64,000 nucleotides of DNA from DTU053 sp012520115 (GTDB lineage: Bacteria; Bacillota; Clostridia; Oscillospirales; Acutalibacteraceae): contig JBMNNB010000001.1 of the NCBI GenBank assembly GCA_050953725.1, positions 682,001 to 746,000 on the forward strand. The letters run 5' to 3'. Within the stretch, counting starts at the first letter, position 1. Each line of letters begins with the position of its first letter. The notes under the pieces are model-generated. The model made no database searches. It was not told where the DNA came from and saw nothing but the letters and a program-made list of their open reading frames with translations. The position numbers were made by a program, and so were the translations under genes. Shown piece after piece: positions 49,726 through 57,992 of this stretch.

Positions 49726-52014
49726 ATGGGCATTGACAGCAAGGTAATGTACTACGACAAACCGGCAAATAAATGGACTGAAGCACTTCCTCTTGGCAAC
49801 GGCAAACTCGGGGCAATGGTTTACGGCGGCGTCGAAAAAGAGAAAATAGCACTGAACCTCGACGAGCTCTGGTCGGGCTATCCCAACGATTCGTATAATG
49901 AAAGGGCATATCCCGCCTTCTTAAAAGCCCGTGAATTAACCTTGGCCGGAAAACTTCATGAGGCTCAGGAAGTGTTGCAGGCTGATTTCAATTACAGGTT
50001 TTCTCAGGCATATATGCCCCTCGGCGATTTGAATTTAGAGTTCTTACATAAGGATGAAAATGTAACGGATTATTCAAGAACCCTCGATCTGGAGAGGGCG
50101 GTTTTGGATACAAAATATGTGGCTGACGGCGTTAGATTTACCCGCACACACTTCGCTTCATACCCCAAAAACGCATTGATAATAAAAATAAGCGCCGACA
50201 AGGCAGGTTGTGTAAGCCTTAATGCAAGTATGTCCTCACCCCTGAAAAGCATTTCTTTCATAGAAAATGACCTTGTCATTCTTGACGGCGAATGCCCCAA
50301 AGACAGTTCACCGAATTATGACGATAAATCATACCCCGAATACTCGGATAATCCCGCAGAACAGGGCATTGCGTTCCGTGGCGTACTTAAAGTCATAAAC
50401 TGCGGCGGCAGTGTTAAATCTGAGGGCGACACTATCTGCGTCAGAGATGCTGACAGCGTAGTTCTTGTATTTATAGCCGACAGCAGCTTTAACGGCTATG
50501 ACAAGCACCCGCGCCTTGAGAGCAAGGAATACAAGGAGCCTTTGTATAAGCGAATTAAAGAATTAGCATCGCTGGATTTTGACAAGGCTCTGGATGAACA
50601 TACCAGTGATTTCAGCTCTTTATTCAACAGGTCCGAATTAGACCTCGGCACAGATAATAAGGAAAGCGTTCCGACTGACAAACGCATTATCGATTTTGCC
50701 GACGGCGTCAGCGATTTGGGACTATATACTCTACTGTACAACTTCGGTAAATATATGCTCATTTCTGGTTCGCGGGTAGGCTCACAGCCCCTGAACCTTC
50801 AGGGTATCTGGAATGACCTTATTGATCCGCCGTGGAATGCAAATTACACAGTAAACATAAACACCGAAATGAATTATTATGCGGTGCTTATGTGCGCTCT
50901 GCCTGAGCTGCATCTCCCGCTTATTGAGATGATAAAGGAGCTTTCAGTAGCCGGCGAAAAGACGGCGAAGGAATACTACAACGCTCCCGGCTTTGTTGTG
51001 CACCATAATGTGGATTTATGGCGTCATACAAAGCCTGTGCCGGGTCATGCACAGTGGGCATTCTGGCCCATGGGTTCCGGCTGGCTTTGCAGGCACCTTT
51101 ATGACCATTATTTCTATACAAATGATATCGAATTTTTAAAAGATACCGCTTATCCCATAATGAAAAAAGCCGCTGTGTTCTATCTCAATATGCTCATTGA
51201 GGATGAAAACGGCGAACTCGTTTTCGCTCCCTCAACCTCTCCCGAACACAGCTTCTGGTATAACGGTAAGCTCTGCCCGATTTCAAAAACATCCTCTATG
51301 ACAATGACGATAATCAAAGAGCTTTTCTTAAACGTAATCAAAAGCGGTAATATCCTTAACACCGATGCTGAGTTCATCTCCGAGCTTCAGAGCGTTGTCC
51401 CAAAGCTGCAAGGCTTGAAAATAGGCGACAACGGTGTTATACTTGAATGGAATGAGCCCCGTGAGGAAAATGAAATAGATCACAGGCATTTGTCGCACAT
51501 GTATGCTCTGCACCCCGCAGGGTTTATACACCCGCTTTATACCCCCGAGCTTGCCGAAGCTGCTAAGAAAACGCTTGAAAGAAGAGGCGACGAGGGCCCC
51601 GGCTGGAGCCTTGTATGGAAGATTAATTTATGGGTCCGTCTTTGGGACGGCAATCGTGGCTTAAAGCTCCTCAACATGCTTTTAAGGCCGGTTGAACGCC
51701 TCGATTTCAAAGGCAAGTTCTGTGGCGGCGTTTATCCCAATCTGTTTGACTGTCATCCGCCCTTCCAGATTGACGCCAACTTCGGTGTTATCTGCAGTAT
51801 TACCGAAATGCTCATGCAGTCAGAAGAAGGCGTAATATTCCTTCTGCCCGCCCTGCCTGACAAGTGGCAAAACGGCTCTGTAAAAGGGCTTGTTGCGAAA
51901 GGCAATATTAGGGTGGACATCGAGTGGAGAAACGGCAGCCTGTATAAGTATCAGCTCCACGGCGATACTAAAAATCTGAAGGTTTACTACAAGGGAGCTA
52001 TAATCAATCAGTAG
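49726..52014 (+). CDS. GH95 alpha-L-fucosidase-like glycoside hydrolase
   Basis: Inverting enzyme of GH95, most of which release alpha-1,2-linked L-fucose (some L-galactose). N-terminal beta domain (MYYDKPANKWTEALPLGNG, NLDELWSGYPN), then the (alpha/alpha)6 barrel with NLQGIWNDLIDPPWNANYTVNINTEMNYY split into the GH95 blocks LQGIWND and NTEMNYY, HHNVDLWRHTKPV, STSPEHS and HRHLSHMYALHP; the end has FQIDANFG. 762 aa, no signal peptide, so it acts on imported glycans. ATG 49726 has GAGAGGTG upstream, preferred over the TTG at 49711. Good candidate for host mucin/HMO glycan use. Confidence 0.9.
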   Translation: MGIDSKVMYYDKPANKWTEALPLGNGKLGAMVYGGVEKEKIALNLDELWSGYPNDSYNERAYPAFLKARELTLAGKLHEAQEVLQADFNYRFSQAYMPLGDLNLEFLHKDENVTDYSRTLDLERAVLDTKYVADGVRFTRTHFASYPKNALIIKISADKAGCVSLNASMSSPLKSISFIENDLVILDGECPKDSSPNYDDKSYPEYSDNPAEQGIAFRGVLKVINCGGSVKSEGDTICVRDADSVVLVFIADSSFNGYDKHPRLESKEYKEPLYKRIKELASLDFDKALDEHTSDFSSLFNRSELDLGTDNKESVPTDKRIIDFADGVSDLGLYTLLYNFGKYMLISGSRVGSQPLNLQGIWNDLIDPPWNANYTVNINTEMNYYAVLMCALPELHLPLIEMIKELSVAGEKTAKEYYNAPGFVVHHNVDLWRHTKPVPGHAQWAFWPMGSGWLCRHLYDHYFYTNDIEFLKDTAYPIMKKAAVFYLNMLIEDENGELVFAPSTSPEHSFWYNGKLCPISKTSSMTMTIIKELFLNVIKSGNILNTDAEFISELQSVVPKLQGLKIGDNGVILEWNEPREENEIDHRHLSHMYALHPAGFIHPLYTPELAEAAKKTLERRGDEGPGWSLVWKINLWVRLWDGNRGLKLLNMLLRPVERLDFKGKFCGGVYPNLFDCHPPFQIDANFGVICSITEMLMQSEEGVIFLLPALPDKWQNGSVKGLVAKGNIRVDIEWRNGSLYKYQLHGDTKNLKVYYKGAIINQ

Positions 52015-52030
52015 AAAAGAGGTGCATATT

Positions 52031-52477
52031 TTGAGAATATCTACAAAGGGCCGATATGCACTTGCAGCATTGACCTTAATGGCTCAAAGGGCCGATGAAG
52101 AGGAAAAATTCACGGTTCACAGAATCTCTGAGGCCCTGGGTATCTCTAAAATATATCTCGAACAGGTTTTCTCCTTTTTAAAAAGGGACGGACTTGTAAA
52201 TTCAATAAAAGGAGCAAAGGGTGGCTATCAGCTTAGCCGCCCTGCCTCTGATATAAGCGTCTATGATGTTTTATCCGTTGCCGAGCTTTTAATGTTTGAA
52301 AAAACCGAAAACTCGGTAGATGAAAGCGCCCCGGGAATCGAGAAGGCCATGACGGATCTGGTATTTAATAAGATTGATAAGGTTCTTTTGGAAGCTCTTA
52401 AAAGCATCAGCCTTTCAGACCTTGCTAAGTATGCCAGTGAAAACAACCCGAACGGGGAATATATGTTCTTCATCTGA
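52031..52477 (+). CDS. Rrf2-family transcriptional regulator without cysteines
   Basis: Winged-helix Rrf2/IscR family: MRISTKGRYALAALTLMAQ, HRISEALGISKIYLEQVF and KGAKGGYQLSRPASDISV. Canonical members coordinate Fe-S through three Cys; this 148-aa protein has none, so it is not an Fe-S sensor of the IscR kind. TTG 52031 has GAGGTG 7 bp upstream and gives the family-standard MxISTKGRYA opening. Target genes unknown; it lies between GH95 and a glycosyltransferase. Confidence 0.85.
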   Translation: MRISTKGRYALAALTLMAQRADEEEKFTVHRISEALGISKIYLEQVFSFLKRDGLVNSIKGAKGGYQLSRPASDISVYDVLSVAELLMFEKTENSVDESAPGIEKAMTDLVFNKIDKVLLEALKSISLSDLAKYASENNPNGEYMFFI

Positions 52478-52501
52478 TATTGATTCAAAGGAATGAAAAA
52501 G

Positions 52502-53551
52502 TTGAAAAGAATTGCAATTTTCCAGACTGACCTTCACGTCGGCGGAATTCAGAAATCACTGCTCAATTTCCTTAATATGTTTGGCAAAAGGGATTATCTC
52601 ATAGACGTATATTTGTTTGACGCGGACAAGTTTTACGATGTTGCTGAGCTGCCTGAAAATATAAGGTTTATTTATCTCAAACCCTTAAATTATCTGAACA
52701 GGCTTGTATACTTTGACATCCTTAAAAAGTTCTACAAGCCCGAAATTAATGAAGAATACGATATTGCAGTTGACTTCAGCAGTTACAGCAACGAATGCGC
52801 AATCGGCGCGCTGTCTGTTAAGGCTAAAAAGCGCATCATGTGGATACATAACGATGTCCGCATAAAAAAGAACGAAGAGATAAAATACAGAATTCTTTTT
52901 CATTTCTTTAAAGGTAAGCTTAAATACTTTGATGCCTTTGCCGCCGTATCTGACGGCATAATTGAGCCCTTTATTAAGGAAACTGGCATAAGCGACAAGC
53001 CCATTGTTACTGTAAACAACTTTATCGATACAGATGAAATCTATAAAAAGAGCGAAGAGAAAATAGACTTTGCCGTAGATGAGAGCAAATATAATCTTGC
53101 GTCCATGGGCAGGCTTTGCCATCAGAAGGGCTTTGACTTGCTTATCGATAAGTTCGCCGATGTAACGGCTGCCCGCAAGGACATCCATTTATATATAATC
53201 GGCGACGGTCCCGACAGGGAAAAGCTCGAACAGCAGGTAAAGGACAGGAATCTTTCCGATTATATAAGCTTCCTCGGCAATCAGAAGAACCCCTTCCCAT
53301 ATCTTGTTCAAATGGACGGCTTTGTTCTTGATTCGAGATACGAGGGGCAGGGAATGGTGCTCTGGGAAGCTAAGTCCTTGGGACTGGAAATCTTTATCCC
53401 GAAGCATCTGGAAAAGTACAACAGGAACATTACAGGCTATGAGGATTTGACCTCTGCCATAATCAGTGCTCAAAAGAAAGAAAAAACAAAAGACCCTCTT
53501 GACGAATACAATAATTCAATCATAGAGAGTCTTGAAAAGCTGTTTAATTAA
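52502..53551 (+). CDS. Glycosyltransferase family 4-like protein
   Basis: GT-B fold, retaining glycosyltransferase. N-terminus AIFQTDLHVGGIQKSLLNFL; C-terminal donor-binding domain LASMGRLCHQKGFDLLIDKF, IIGDGPDREKLEQQV, ISFLGNQKNPFPYL and the DSRYEGQGMVLWEAKSLG (E-x7-E-like) site. 349 aa. I start at TTG 52502 because AAAGGA is 9 bp before it; the ATG at 52493 touches that SD. Probably makes cell-surface or exopolysaccharide glycan; acceptor unknown. Confidence 0.85.
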   Translation: MKRIAIFQTDLHVGGIQKSLLNFLNMFGKRDYLIDVYLFDADKFYDVAELPENIRFIYLKPLNYLNRLVYFDILKKFYKPEINEEYDIAVDFSSYSNECAIGALSVKAKKRIMWIHNDVRIKKNEEIKYRILFHFFKGKLKYFDAFAAVSDGIIEPFIKETGISDKPIVTVNNFIDTDEIYKKSEEKIDFAVDESKYNLASMGRLCHQKGFDLLIDKFADVTAARKDIHLYIIGDGPDREKLEQQVKDRNLSDYISFLGNQKNPFPYLVQMDGFVLDSRYEGQGMVLWEAKSLGLEIFIPKHLEKYNRNITGYEDLTSAIISAQKKEKTKDPLDEYNNSIIESLEKLFN

Positions 53552-53628
53552 GTGCCCGTAAATCAGAAAACAGAGCAGGCAAGTTTTACTGATAAACGCT
53601 TTAAATCGCTAAAAAGGCCTTTCAAAAA

Positions 53629-53654
53629 AGTCCACCTTTTCAGGTGGGCTTTAA
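53629..53654. terminator. Terminator between glycosyltransferase and abrB
   Basis: AGTCCACCT (53629-53637) pairs with AGGTGGGCT (53642-53650), with one G-U pair. T-rich sequence (TTTAATG) follows on the plus strand and T-rich on the minus strand (CTTTTTTGA). Confidence 0.75.
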
Positions 53655-53670
53655 TGCTTAATCTATGTAA

Positions 53671-53928
53671 TTACTTATCAGCGATTTTAGAGTTAAGGTT
53701 TGCTATGCAATCCTTGCATACTTTGATACCCTGATGTTCAACTACATCGTCAAGGCTTTTGCAGAAAATGCATGACGGCATGTACTTCTTGAGGATGATT
53801 TTATCGTCATCGACAAAAATCTCAAGAAAATCCTCAGAATCTTTAATGTTCATATTGCGCCTGAGCTCCATCGGAACAACGATTCTGCCTGCATCATCTA
53901 TACGTCTGACAATACCAGTAGATTTCAT
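53671..53928 (-). CDS. abrB: AbrB-family transition-state regulator with CxxC tail
   Basis: Swapped-hairpin DNA-binding protein. The N-domain MKSTGIVRRIDDAGRIVVPM, ELRRNMNI and VDDDKIILKKY match Bacillus AbrB closely. The C-terminal part holds C53-x2-C56 and C71-x2-C74, forming a likely zinc-ribbon, which Bacillus AbrB lacks. 85 aa; SD AGGAGGAGG about 5 bp upstream. Predicted promoter at 53968-53996 and Spo0A-box-like sites further upstream. Probably represses post-exponential genes; in Bacillus Spo0A represses abrB. Confidence 0.88.
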   Translation of the reverse strand: MKSTGIVRRIDDAGRIVVPMELRRNMNIKDSEDFLEIFVDDDKIILKKYMPSCIFCKSLDDVVEHQGIKVCKDCIANLNSKIADK

Positions 53929-53967
53929 ATTTTCCTCCTCCTTGCATTTAATGGTTACTACAAAATA

Positions 53968-53996
53968 AACATACCAAATATATTATTATATGTCAA
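53968..53996 (-). promoter_or_regulatory. Predicted sigma-A promoter of abrB
   Basis: Minus-strand TTGACA (53991-53996) and TATGTT (53968-53973) with 17-bp spacing, about 40 bp before the start codon. Confidence 0.55.
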
Positions 53997-53998
53997 TA

Positions 53999-54484
53999 TT
54001 TTTGCGGAAAATTGTTAAAATGTTTTCAGAATTTTCACACAAATTATCAAAACCGAATCTGTTGTCGAATAATGTCGGCAAATTATATTTTGAACAAGAA
54101 AAGGCTCCAAACCTTTATTTATAATGGTTTATGCAAGATGAAGGAAAAAACATGCAATACAAATATTCTGTCGAAAAATGTAATAGAAATTATTTCGTTG
54201 ATAATTATTATTAAGATTGGAGCAATTCGACAAACTTCGACAATAAATGTGTTTTCGCTGACGTTTTTATTAAATTCCTCTTTTTTTCCAGTTATGCCTT
54301 AATTATACCACTATATCATACGAGCGTCAATGCAAAAAAATTAAAATAATGACAAAAAATGCTAATTATTTTTTTGAGTTTTAATATATATTCACCAACA
54401 GCTTTTCAGATTAGTTGCATTTTTCGACTTTTTTTGCGTTATAAAGGGTTGTCATACTTGTCTTTTATCTGAATACAATTAAAT
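53999..54484. other. AT-rich intergenic region between abrB and spmA
   Basis: About 550 bp between abrB and spmA, markedly AT-rich compared with coding flanks. Apart from the abrB promoter and the 0A-like boxes I see no gene: a 96-codon frame (54012-54302) has no SD, poor composition and overlaps the boxes. The sequence before spmA contains GTCATACTTG (54450-54459), a weak sigma-E-like -10, not assigned. Confidence 0.5.
54063..54242. promoter_or_regulatory. Cluster of Spo0A-box-like heptamers
   Basis: Exact TGTCGAA occurs at 54063-54069 and 54169-54175 on the plus strand, and its complement TTCGACA at 54226-54232 and 54236-54242, the last two exactly 10 bp apart. Near matches are TGTCGGC (54073-54079) and TTCGACT (54423-54429). 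TGNCGAA is the known Spo0A (0A) box core. The sites lie 67-250 bp upstream of the abrB -35 and 243-422 bp upstream of spmA. Spo0A binding is inference. Confidence 0.6.
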
Positions 54485-55072
54485 ATGATTAATTACATTT
54501 GGATCGGTTTAATTGTATTTTCATTTATAGCAGCCTTAATTAACGGTACTTTCAGCGAATTATCGGCATCAATTCTTAGCAGCGGATTGGAGGCGGTGGA
54601 GCTTTGCATAAAGCTGCTCGGAGTGCTCTGTCTTTGGAGCGGACTGATGAACATTGCCGAGAAGTCCGGGCTGACGCAGCTGATATCAAAGCTGTTTTCG
54701 CCGTTGTTTGCCCTTCTTTTCCCAAAGCTAAAAAAGAATAAGCATATTATGAGCGCAGTGTCGATGAATATTACGGCAAACCTTTTGGGACTCGGAAACG
54801 CTGCAACACCCCTCGGCATTGAGGCAATGAAGCGGATGAAGGAGGTCAGCCCCTTAGATAAAACGGCGAGCAACGAAATGATACGCTTTGTCGTGCTCAA
54901 CACCGCCGCTTTACATATATTCCCCACGACGGTTGCGGTACTCAGGCAAGCCTACGGGTCGGCTAATCCCTTTGATATAATCGTCCCTGCATGGATTGCA
55001 TCGGCAGCAACGCTTTGCTGCGGACTTCTTATGACTAAGCTGCTGGAGCGAAACTATGGAAAGAATAAGTAG
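54485..55072 (+). CDS. spmA: Spore maturation protein A
   Basis: Membrane protein with the nucleoside recognition/Gate domain, required with SpmB for full dehydration of the spore core. 195 aa, ~5 hydrophobic segments; KLLGVLCLWSGLMNIAEKSG, LNITANLLGLGNAATPLGIEAM-like text (NITANLLGLGNAATPLGIEA) and FVVLNTAALHIFPTTVA are diagnostic. ATG 54485 lacks a strong SD. It overlaps spmB by 17 bp. Confidence 0.93.
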   Translation: MINYIWIGLIVFSFIAALINGTFSELSASILSSGLEAVELCIKLLGVLCLWSGLMNIAEKSGLTQLISKLFSPLFALLFPKLKKNKHIMSAVSMNITANLLGLGNAATPLGIEAMKRMKEVSPLDKTASNEMIRFVVLNTAALHIFPTTVAVLRQAYGSANPFDIIVPAWIASAATLCCGLLMTKLLERNYGKNK

Positions 55073-55577
55073 CATAATTCTGCCTGTCATTGTTATCTTT
55101 ATAGTCGCATACGGAGCGTTAAAGAAGCTTAATGTTTTCGAGTGCTTTGTCGATGGGGCAAAGAAGGGGCTTGTGACCTTCGCTTCGCTTCTGCCGGTCC
55201 TTACGGCACTAATTGTTGCTGTCGGAATGCTCAGAGGCTCCGGCGGTCTTGACCTGATAACAAAGCTGCTGACGCCTGTATCAAAGCTGCTCGGTATACC
55301 GGTTCAGGTGCTGCCGCTATGTATTCTAAGTCCTATTTCCGGCAGCGGCTCATTAGCGGTTTTTGAGGATATTTTGAGAAACTACGGACCTGACTCGATT
55401 GCGGGCAGGGTAGCCTCCGTCATCGCCGGTTCGTCCGAAACCACATTCTATACCGCCACTGTTTATTTCGGCTCAGTCGGCGTTACCCGCACACGCCACA
55501 CAATCCCCAGCGCCTTAATTGCCGATCTTGTGAATTTCATAGTGTCCTCATTGATAATCAGGATTACATTTACATAA
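55056..55577 (+). CDS. spmB: Spore maturation protein B
   Basis: Partner of SpmA in spore core dehydration. 173 aa membrane protein: FVDGAKKGLVTFASLLPVL, AVGMLRGSGGLDLI, ISPISGSGSLAVFEDI and AGSSETTFYTATVYFGSVGV are conserved. Its ATG lies inside the spmA 3' end, so the two are translationally coupled. A hairpin follows at 55632. Confidence 0.93.
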   Translation: MERISSIILPVIVIFIVAYGALKKLNVFECFVDGAKKGLVTFASLLPVLTALIVAVGMLRGSGGLDLITKLLTPVSKLLGIPVQVLPLCILSPISGSGSLAVFEDILRNYGPDSIAGRVASVIAGSSETTFYTATVYFGSVGVTRTRHTIPSALIADLVNFIVSSLIIRITFT

Positions 55578-55631
55578 TTAAGCGAAAATCGCAAATATTG
55601 AGTATTGCTGAGATTATATGTCATAACAAAA

Positions 55632-55685
55632 CCCGCCCGATAATTGTGCACATTGCACAAGCGCCGAGCGGGATTCCGTATTTTG
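55632..55685 (+). terminator. Two-part hairpin after spmB, probable terminator
   Basis: Outer stem CCCGCCCG (55632-55639) with CGAGCGGG (55665-55672) and inner stem TTGTGC (55644-55649) with GCACAA (55655-55660). The plus side is followed by a weak T tract (TATTTTGG); the minus side by TTTTGTTA. No gene ends on the minus strand nearby. Confidence 0.5.
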
Positions 55686-55943
55686 GAAATGTGCGAAAAA
55701 TTGAAATTTGTATAACTTGCACAAATATTTCATTAAAACAAATTTAAACAAAAAAGGTCAGGAGACTCAATATATAGTGTTACGGATTAGCCAAACTTCG
55801 ACAAAGCTTTGAGTTTCAATGCTTTTCAAAGGTTTATTTTTCTGACCGATTTTATTTTTTCATTTTGAAAAAACTTCATCGCTTTATCATTTTAAATTGT
55901 TTTTGTTCAAAACGCAGAAAAGCTCAAGATTGCCCATATTTGA
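55686..55943. other. Intergenic region between spmB and xpt
   Basis: AT-rich, about 260 bp, no gene visible. It contains an exact TTCGACA (55797-55803) inside the 13-mer CAAACTTCGACAA that also occurs at 54231-54243. No purine riboswitch is seen despite the purine genes downstream. Confidence 0.5.
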
Positions 55944-55972
55944 TTGATTTTTGTCCCGAATTCACATATAAT
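55944..55972 (+). promoter_or_regulatory. Predicted sigma-A promoter of xpt
   Basis: TTGATT (55944-55949) and TATAAT (55967-55972) with 17-bp spacing; the leader to xpt is about 43 nt. Confidence 0.6.
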
Positions 55973-56022
55973 GTTGCTGTTGAAAAACGAAGCAGGTATC
56001 GGTTTCGTGCTGGAGGCTTTTG

Positions 56023-56592
56023 ATGGACAAGCTTAAGGAGAGAATCCTGACCGACGGTAAGGTTCTTGAGGGTAATATCTTAAAGGTTGATATGTTTCTC
56101 AATCATCAGATTGATTTTGAACTGTTAAAGCTTGCCGGAAAAGAGTTTTACGAATACTTCAAGGATTATAATATTAATAAAATCCTGACAATCGAAGCCT
56201 CCGGAATTGCTGTTGCATGCGCTGCTGCCGATGTATTTAAGGTTCCCGTTCTTTTTGCAAAAAAAGGCAGCCATCTTAATGTCGGCAACGATGTTTACAC
56301 GTCTGAGGTTTTTTCTTATACAAAAGGCAAGTCATACACACTTACGGTTTCCAAAAACTATCTCGGTCCCGAAGACCGTGTTCTTATAGTCGACGATTTC
56401 CTTGCTAACGGTGAGGCAGTGCTCGGTCTGAAAAGAATAATAGATGCAGCGGGCGCACAGCTTTGCGGAGTCGGCATTATTATTGAAAAGAGATTCCAGA
56501 ACGGCTATAAAAAGCTGATGGACGCCGGAATCGTACTCAAGTCTTTAGCAGTCATCGAGTCTATGAACAATGGAAACATTGTTTTTGGCTGA
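56023..56592 (+). CDS. xpt: Xanthine phosphoribosyltransferase
   Basis: Converts xanthine (and some guanine) with PRPP to XMP. The PRTase motif VLIVDDFLANGEAVLGL and the N-terminal LKERILTDGKVLEGNILKVD and FLNHQID match Xpt, as does EASGIAVACAAA. 189 aa. ATG 56023 with GGAGG 6 bp before; the ORF also opens at TTG 56020. Promoter just upstream. It heads the xpt-bmpA pair. Confidence 0.94.
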   Translation: MDKLKERILTDGKVLEGNILKVDMFLNHQIDFELLKLAGKEFYEYFKDYNINKILTIEASGIAVACAAADVFKVPVLFAKKGSHLNVGNDVYTSEVFSYTKGKSYTLTVSKNYLGPEDRVLIVDDFLANGEAVLGLKRIIDAAGAQLCGVGIIIEKRFQNGYKKLMDAGIVLKSLAVIESMNNGNIVFG

Positions 56593-56631
56593 TTGGCTGT
56601 TGGGAATACAAATTTAACGGAGGAATGTAAA

Positions 56632-57807
56632 TTGAAGAAGTCGATTAAGATTGTTTCACTTATCCTTGCACTTGCTCTTGTTTTCGCATTTGCAGGCTGC
56701 AAAAAGACAGGCGACGGCGACTCGACAACAGCTGGAACCACCCTTGCAGAGGGTCAGAGCTTTGCTCCTATCGCAAAAGATAAGATTAAGGTCGGTGTAG
56801 TACATATCACCGGTAAGGATGATACTTCAGGCTATACCTATGCTCATCAAAAGGGCATCCTTGAGATGGCTGAGGCTCTTGGACTTAAGAGCGAGCAGAT
56901 TCTTGTCAGAGACAATGTTAATGACAGCGACGTTGAAGCAACAAAGGCTGCTCTTCAGGACCTTGTAGATGCAGGCTGCGATGTTATCTTTGCAACAAGC
57001 TATAACTACATGGACGCTGTTGAGGAATATGCAGAGAAATATCCCGATATCATATTCTCACACTGCTCCGGCTACAAGAGCAACGGTAAGAACTTCAACA
57101 ACTATTTCGGAAGAATATATGAGTCTCGTTACCTTTCCGGTATCGCTGCAGGCCTCAAGGCAAAGCAGTTAGGCGTACCGATCGTTGGCTTCGTTGGCGC
57201 TAAGGGCTCTGACAACTCAGAGGTTACCGGCGGTATCAACGCTTTCGCTCTCGGCGTACAGTCCGTATATCCCGAGTGCAAGGTTCTTGTTAAGATCACA
57301 GGCGAGTGGTACGATCCCCCGGCAGAAGCCACTGCTGCTAAGGCTCTTCTCGATGCAGGCGCAGTAGTACTTTCTCAGCACTGCGACTCCGACACCGTTC
57401 AGACAACAGCTGCTAAGGCTGGCAAGTTCGGCGTTGGCTACAACTCAGACATGACTCCTTCCGCTCCCAACAATCATCTTACAGCTCCTATCTGGAACTG
57501 GGGCGTATACTACACCAAGACCGTTCAGGCTATCATCGACGGCACATGGAAGTGCGAGAACTACTATGAGGGCTACAATGTAAACCTTGTAGGTCTTTCA
57601 CCGCTCAATGACAAGGCTGTTGCTCCCGGAACCAAGGAAGCTGTTGAGGCTGCTCAGGCTAAGATAGCAAGTGGCGAGCTGTTCGTATTCAGCGGTCCCA
57701 TCTTTGATAACACCGGCAAGCAGATTATCGGCGAAGGCGAAAAGCTTACCGACGAGCAGATTACCGGCGGAATCAATTACTATGTAAAGGGCGTAGAGCT
57801 TCTGTAA
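56632..57807 (+). CDS. bmpA: BMP/PnrA-type nucleoside-binding lipoprotein
   Basis: Substrate-binding protein of the nucleoside ABC transporter. Signal peptide and lipobox at the N-terminus (KIVSLILALALVFAFAGC), so a diacylglyceride-modified surface protein; BMP domain with IKVGVVHITGKDDTSGYTYAH cut here as VGVVHITGKDDTSGY, VNDSDVEATKAALQDLV and VAPGTKEAVEAAQAKIASGE. 391 aa. TTG 56632 has GGAGG 8 bp upstream. A terminator separates it from nupO, so it may be made in excess over the permease. Preferred ligand (purine nucleoside) inferred from family and neighbours. Confidence 0.93.
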   Translation: MKKSIKIVSLILALALVFAFAGCKKTGDGDSTTAGTTLAEGQSFAPIAKDKIKVGVVHITGKDDTSGYTYAHQKGILEMAEALGLKSEQILVRDNVNDSDVEATKAALQDLVDAGCDVIFATSYNYMDAVEEYAEKYPDIIFSHCSGYKSNGKNFNNYFGRIYESRYLSGIAAGLKAKQLGVPIVGFVGAKGSDNSEVTGGINAFALGVQSVYPECKVLVKITGEWYDPPAEATAAKALLDAGAVVLSQHCDSDTVQTTAAKAGKFGVGYNSDMTPSAPNNHLTAPIWNWGVYYTKTVQAIIDGTWKCENYYEGYNVNLVGLSPLNDKAVAPGTKEAVEAAQAKIASGELFVFSGPIFDNTGKQIIGEGEKLTDEQITGGINYYVKGVELL

Positions 57808-57826
57808 GCTCAAATGGCATTAATAG

Positions 57827-57858
57827 GGGACACATCATACGGTGTGTCCCTGTTTTTT
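57827..57858 (+). terminator. Strong intrinsic terminator after bmpA
   Basis: GGGACACA (57827-57834) pairs with TGTGTCCC (57843-57850), followed by TGTTTTTT. Confidence 0.9.
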
Positions 57859-57910
57859 AGTTAAGGCCAATTGTAATTTATTTCCGTAAGCTCGTATTTT
57901 TATTTTTTAA

Positions 57911-57940
57911 TAGACAAATATGGACATAATCCTTTATAAT
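57911..57940 (+). promoter_or_regulatory. Predicted sigma-A promoter of nupOPQ
   Basis: TAGACA (57911-57916) and TATAAT (57935-57940) with 18-bp spacing, about 50 bp before nupO. Confidence 0.5.
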
Positions 57941-57992
57941 AAACCTATTAGTTCATTTGGCACACAAAGCGTTATTAGAGAGGGGAACAGAT

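Noticed and set aside
53552..53734. 60-codon plus-strand ORF after the glycosyltransferase
   Set aside because: It crosses a terminator stem and overlaps the end of abrB on the other strand.
54012..54302. 96-codon ORF on the plus strand in the abrB-spmA spacer
   Set aside because: No SD, low-complexity AT-driven composition, and it overlaps the Spo0A-box-like sites; no homology recognised.
54440..54465. Sigma-E promoter for spmA
   Set aside because: CATACTTG is a weak -10 match and no acceptable -35 at 13-15 bp was seen.
55686..56022. Purine riboswitch before xpt
   Set aside because: No aptamer core pattern found by eye on the plus strand; the GGTCAGGAGACTC near 55757 lacks the surrounding conserved sequence.
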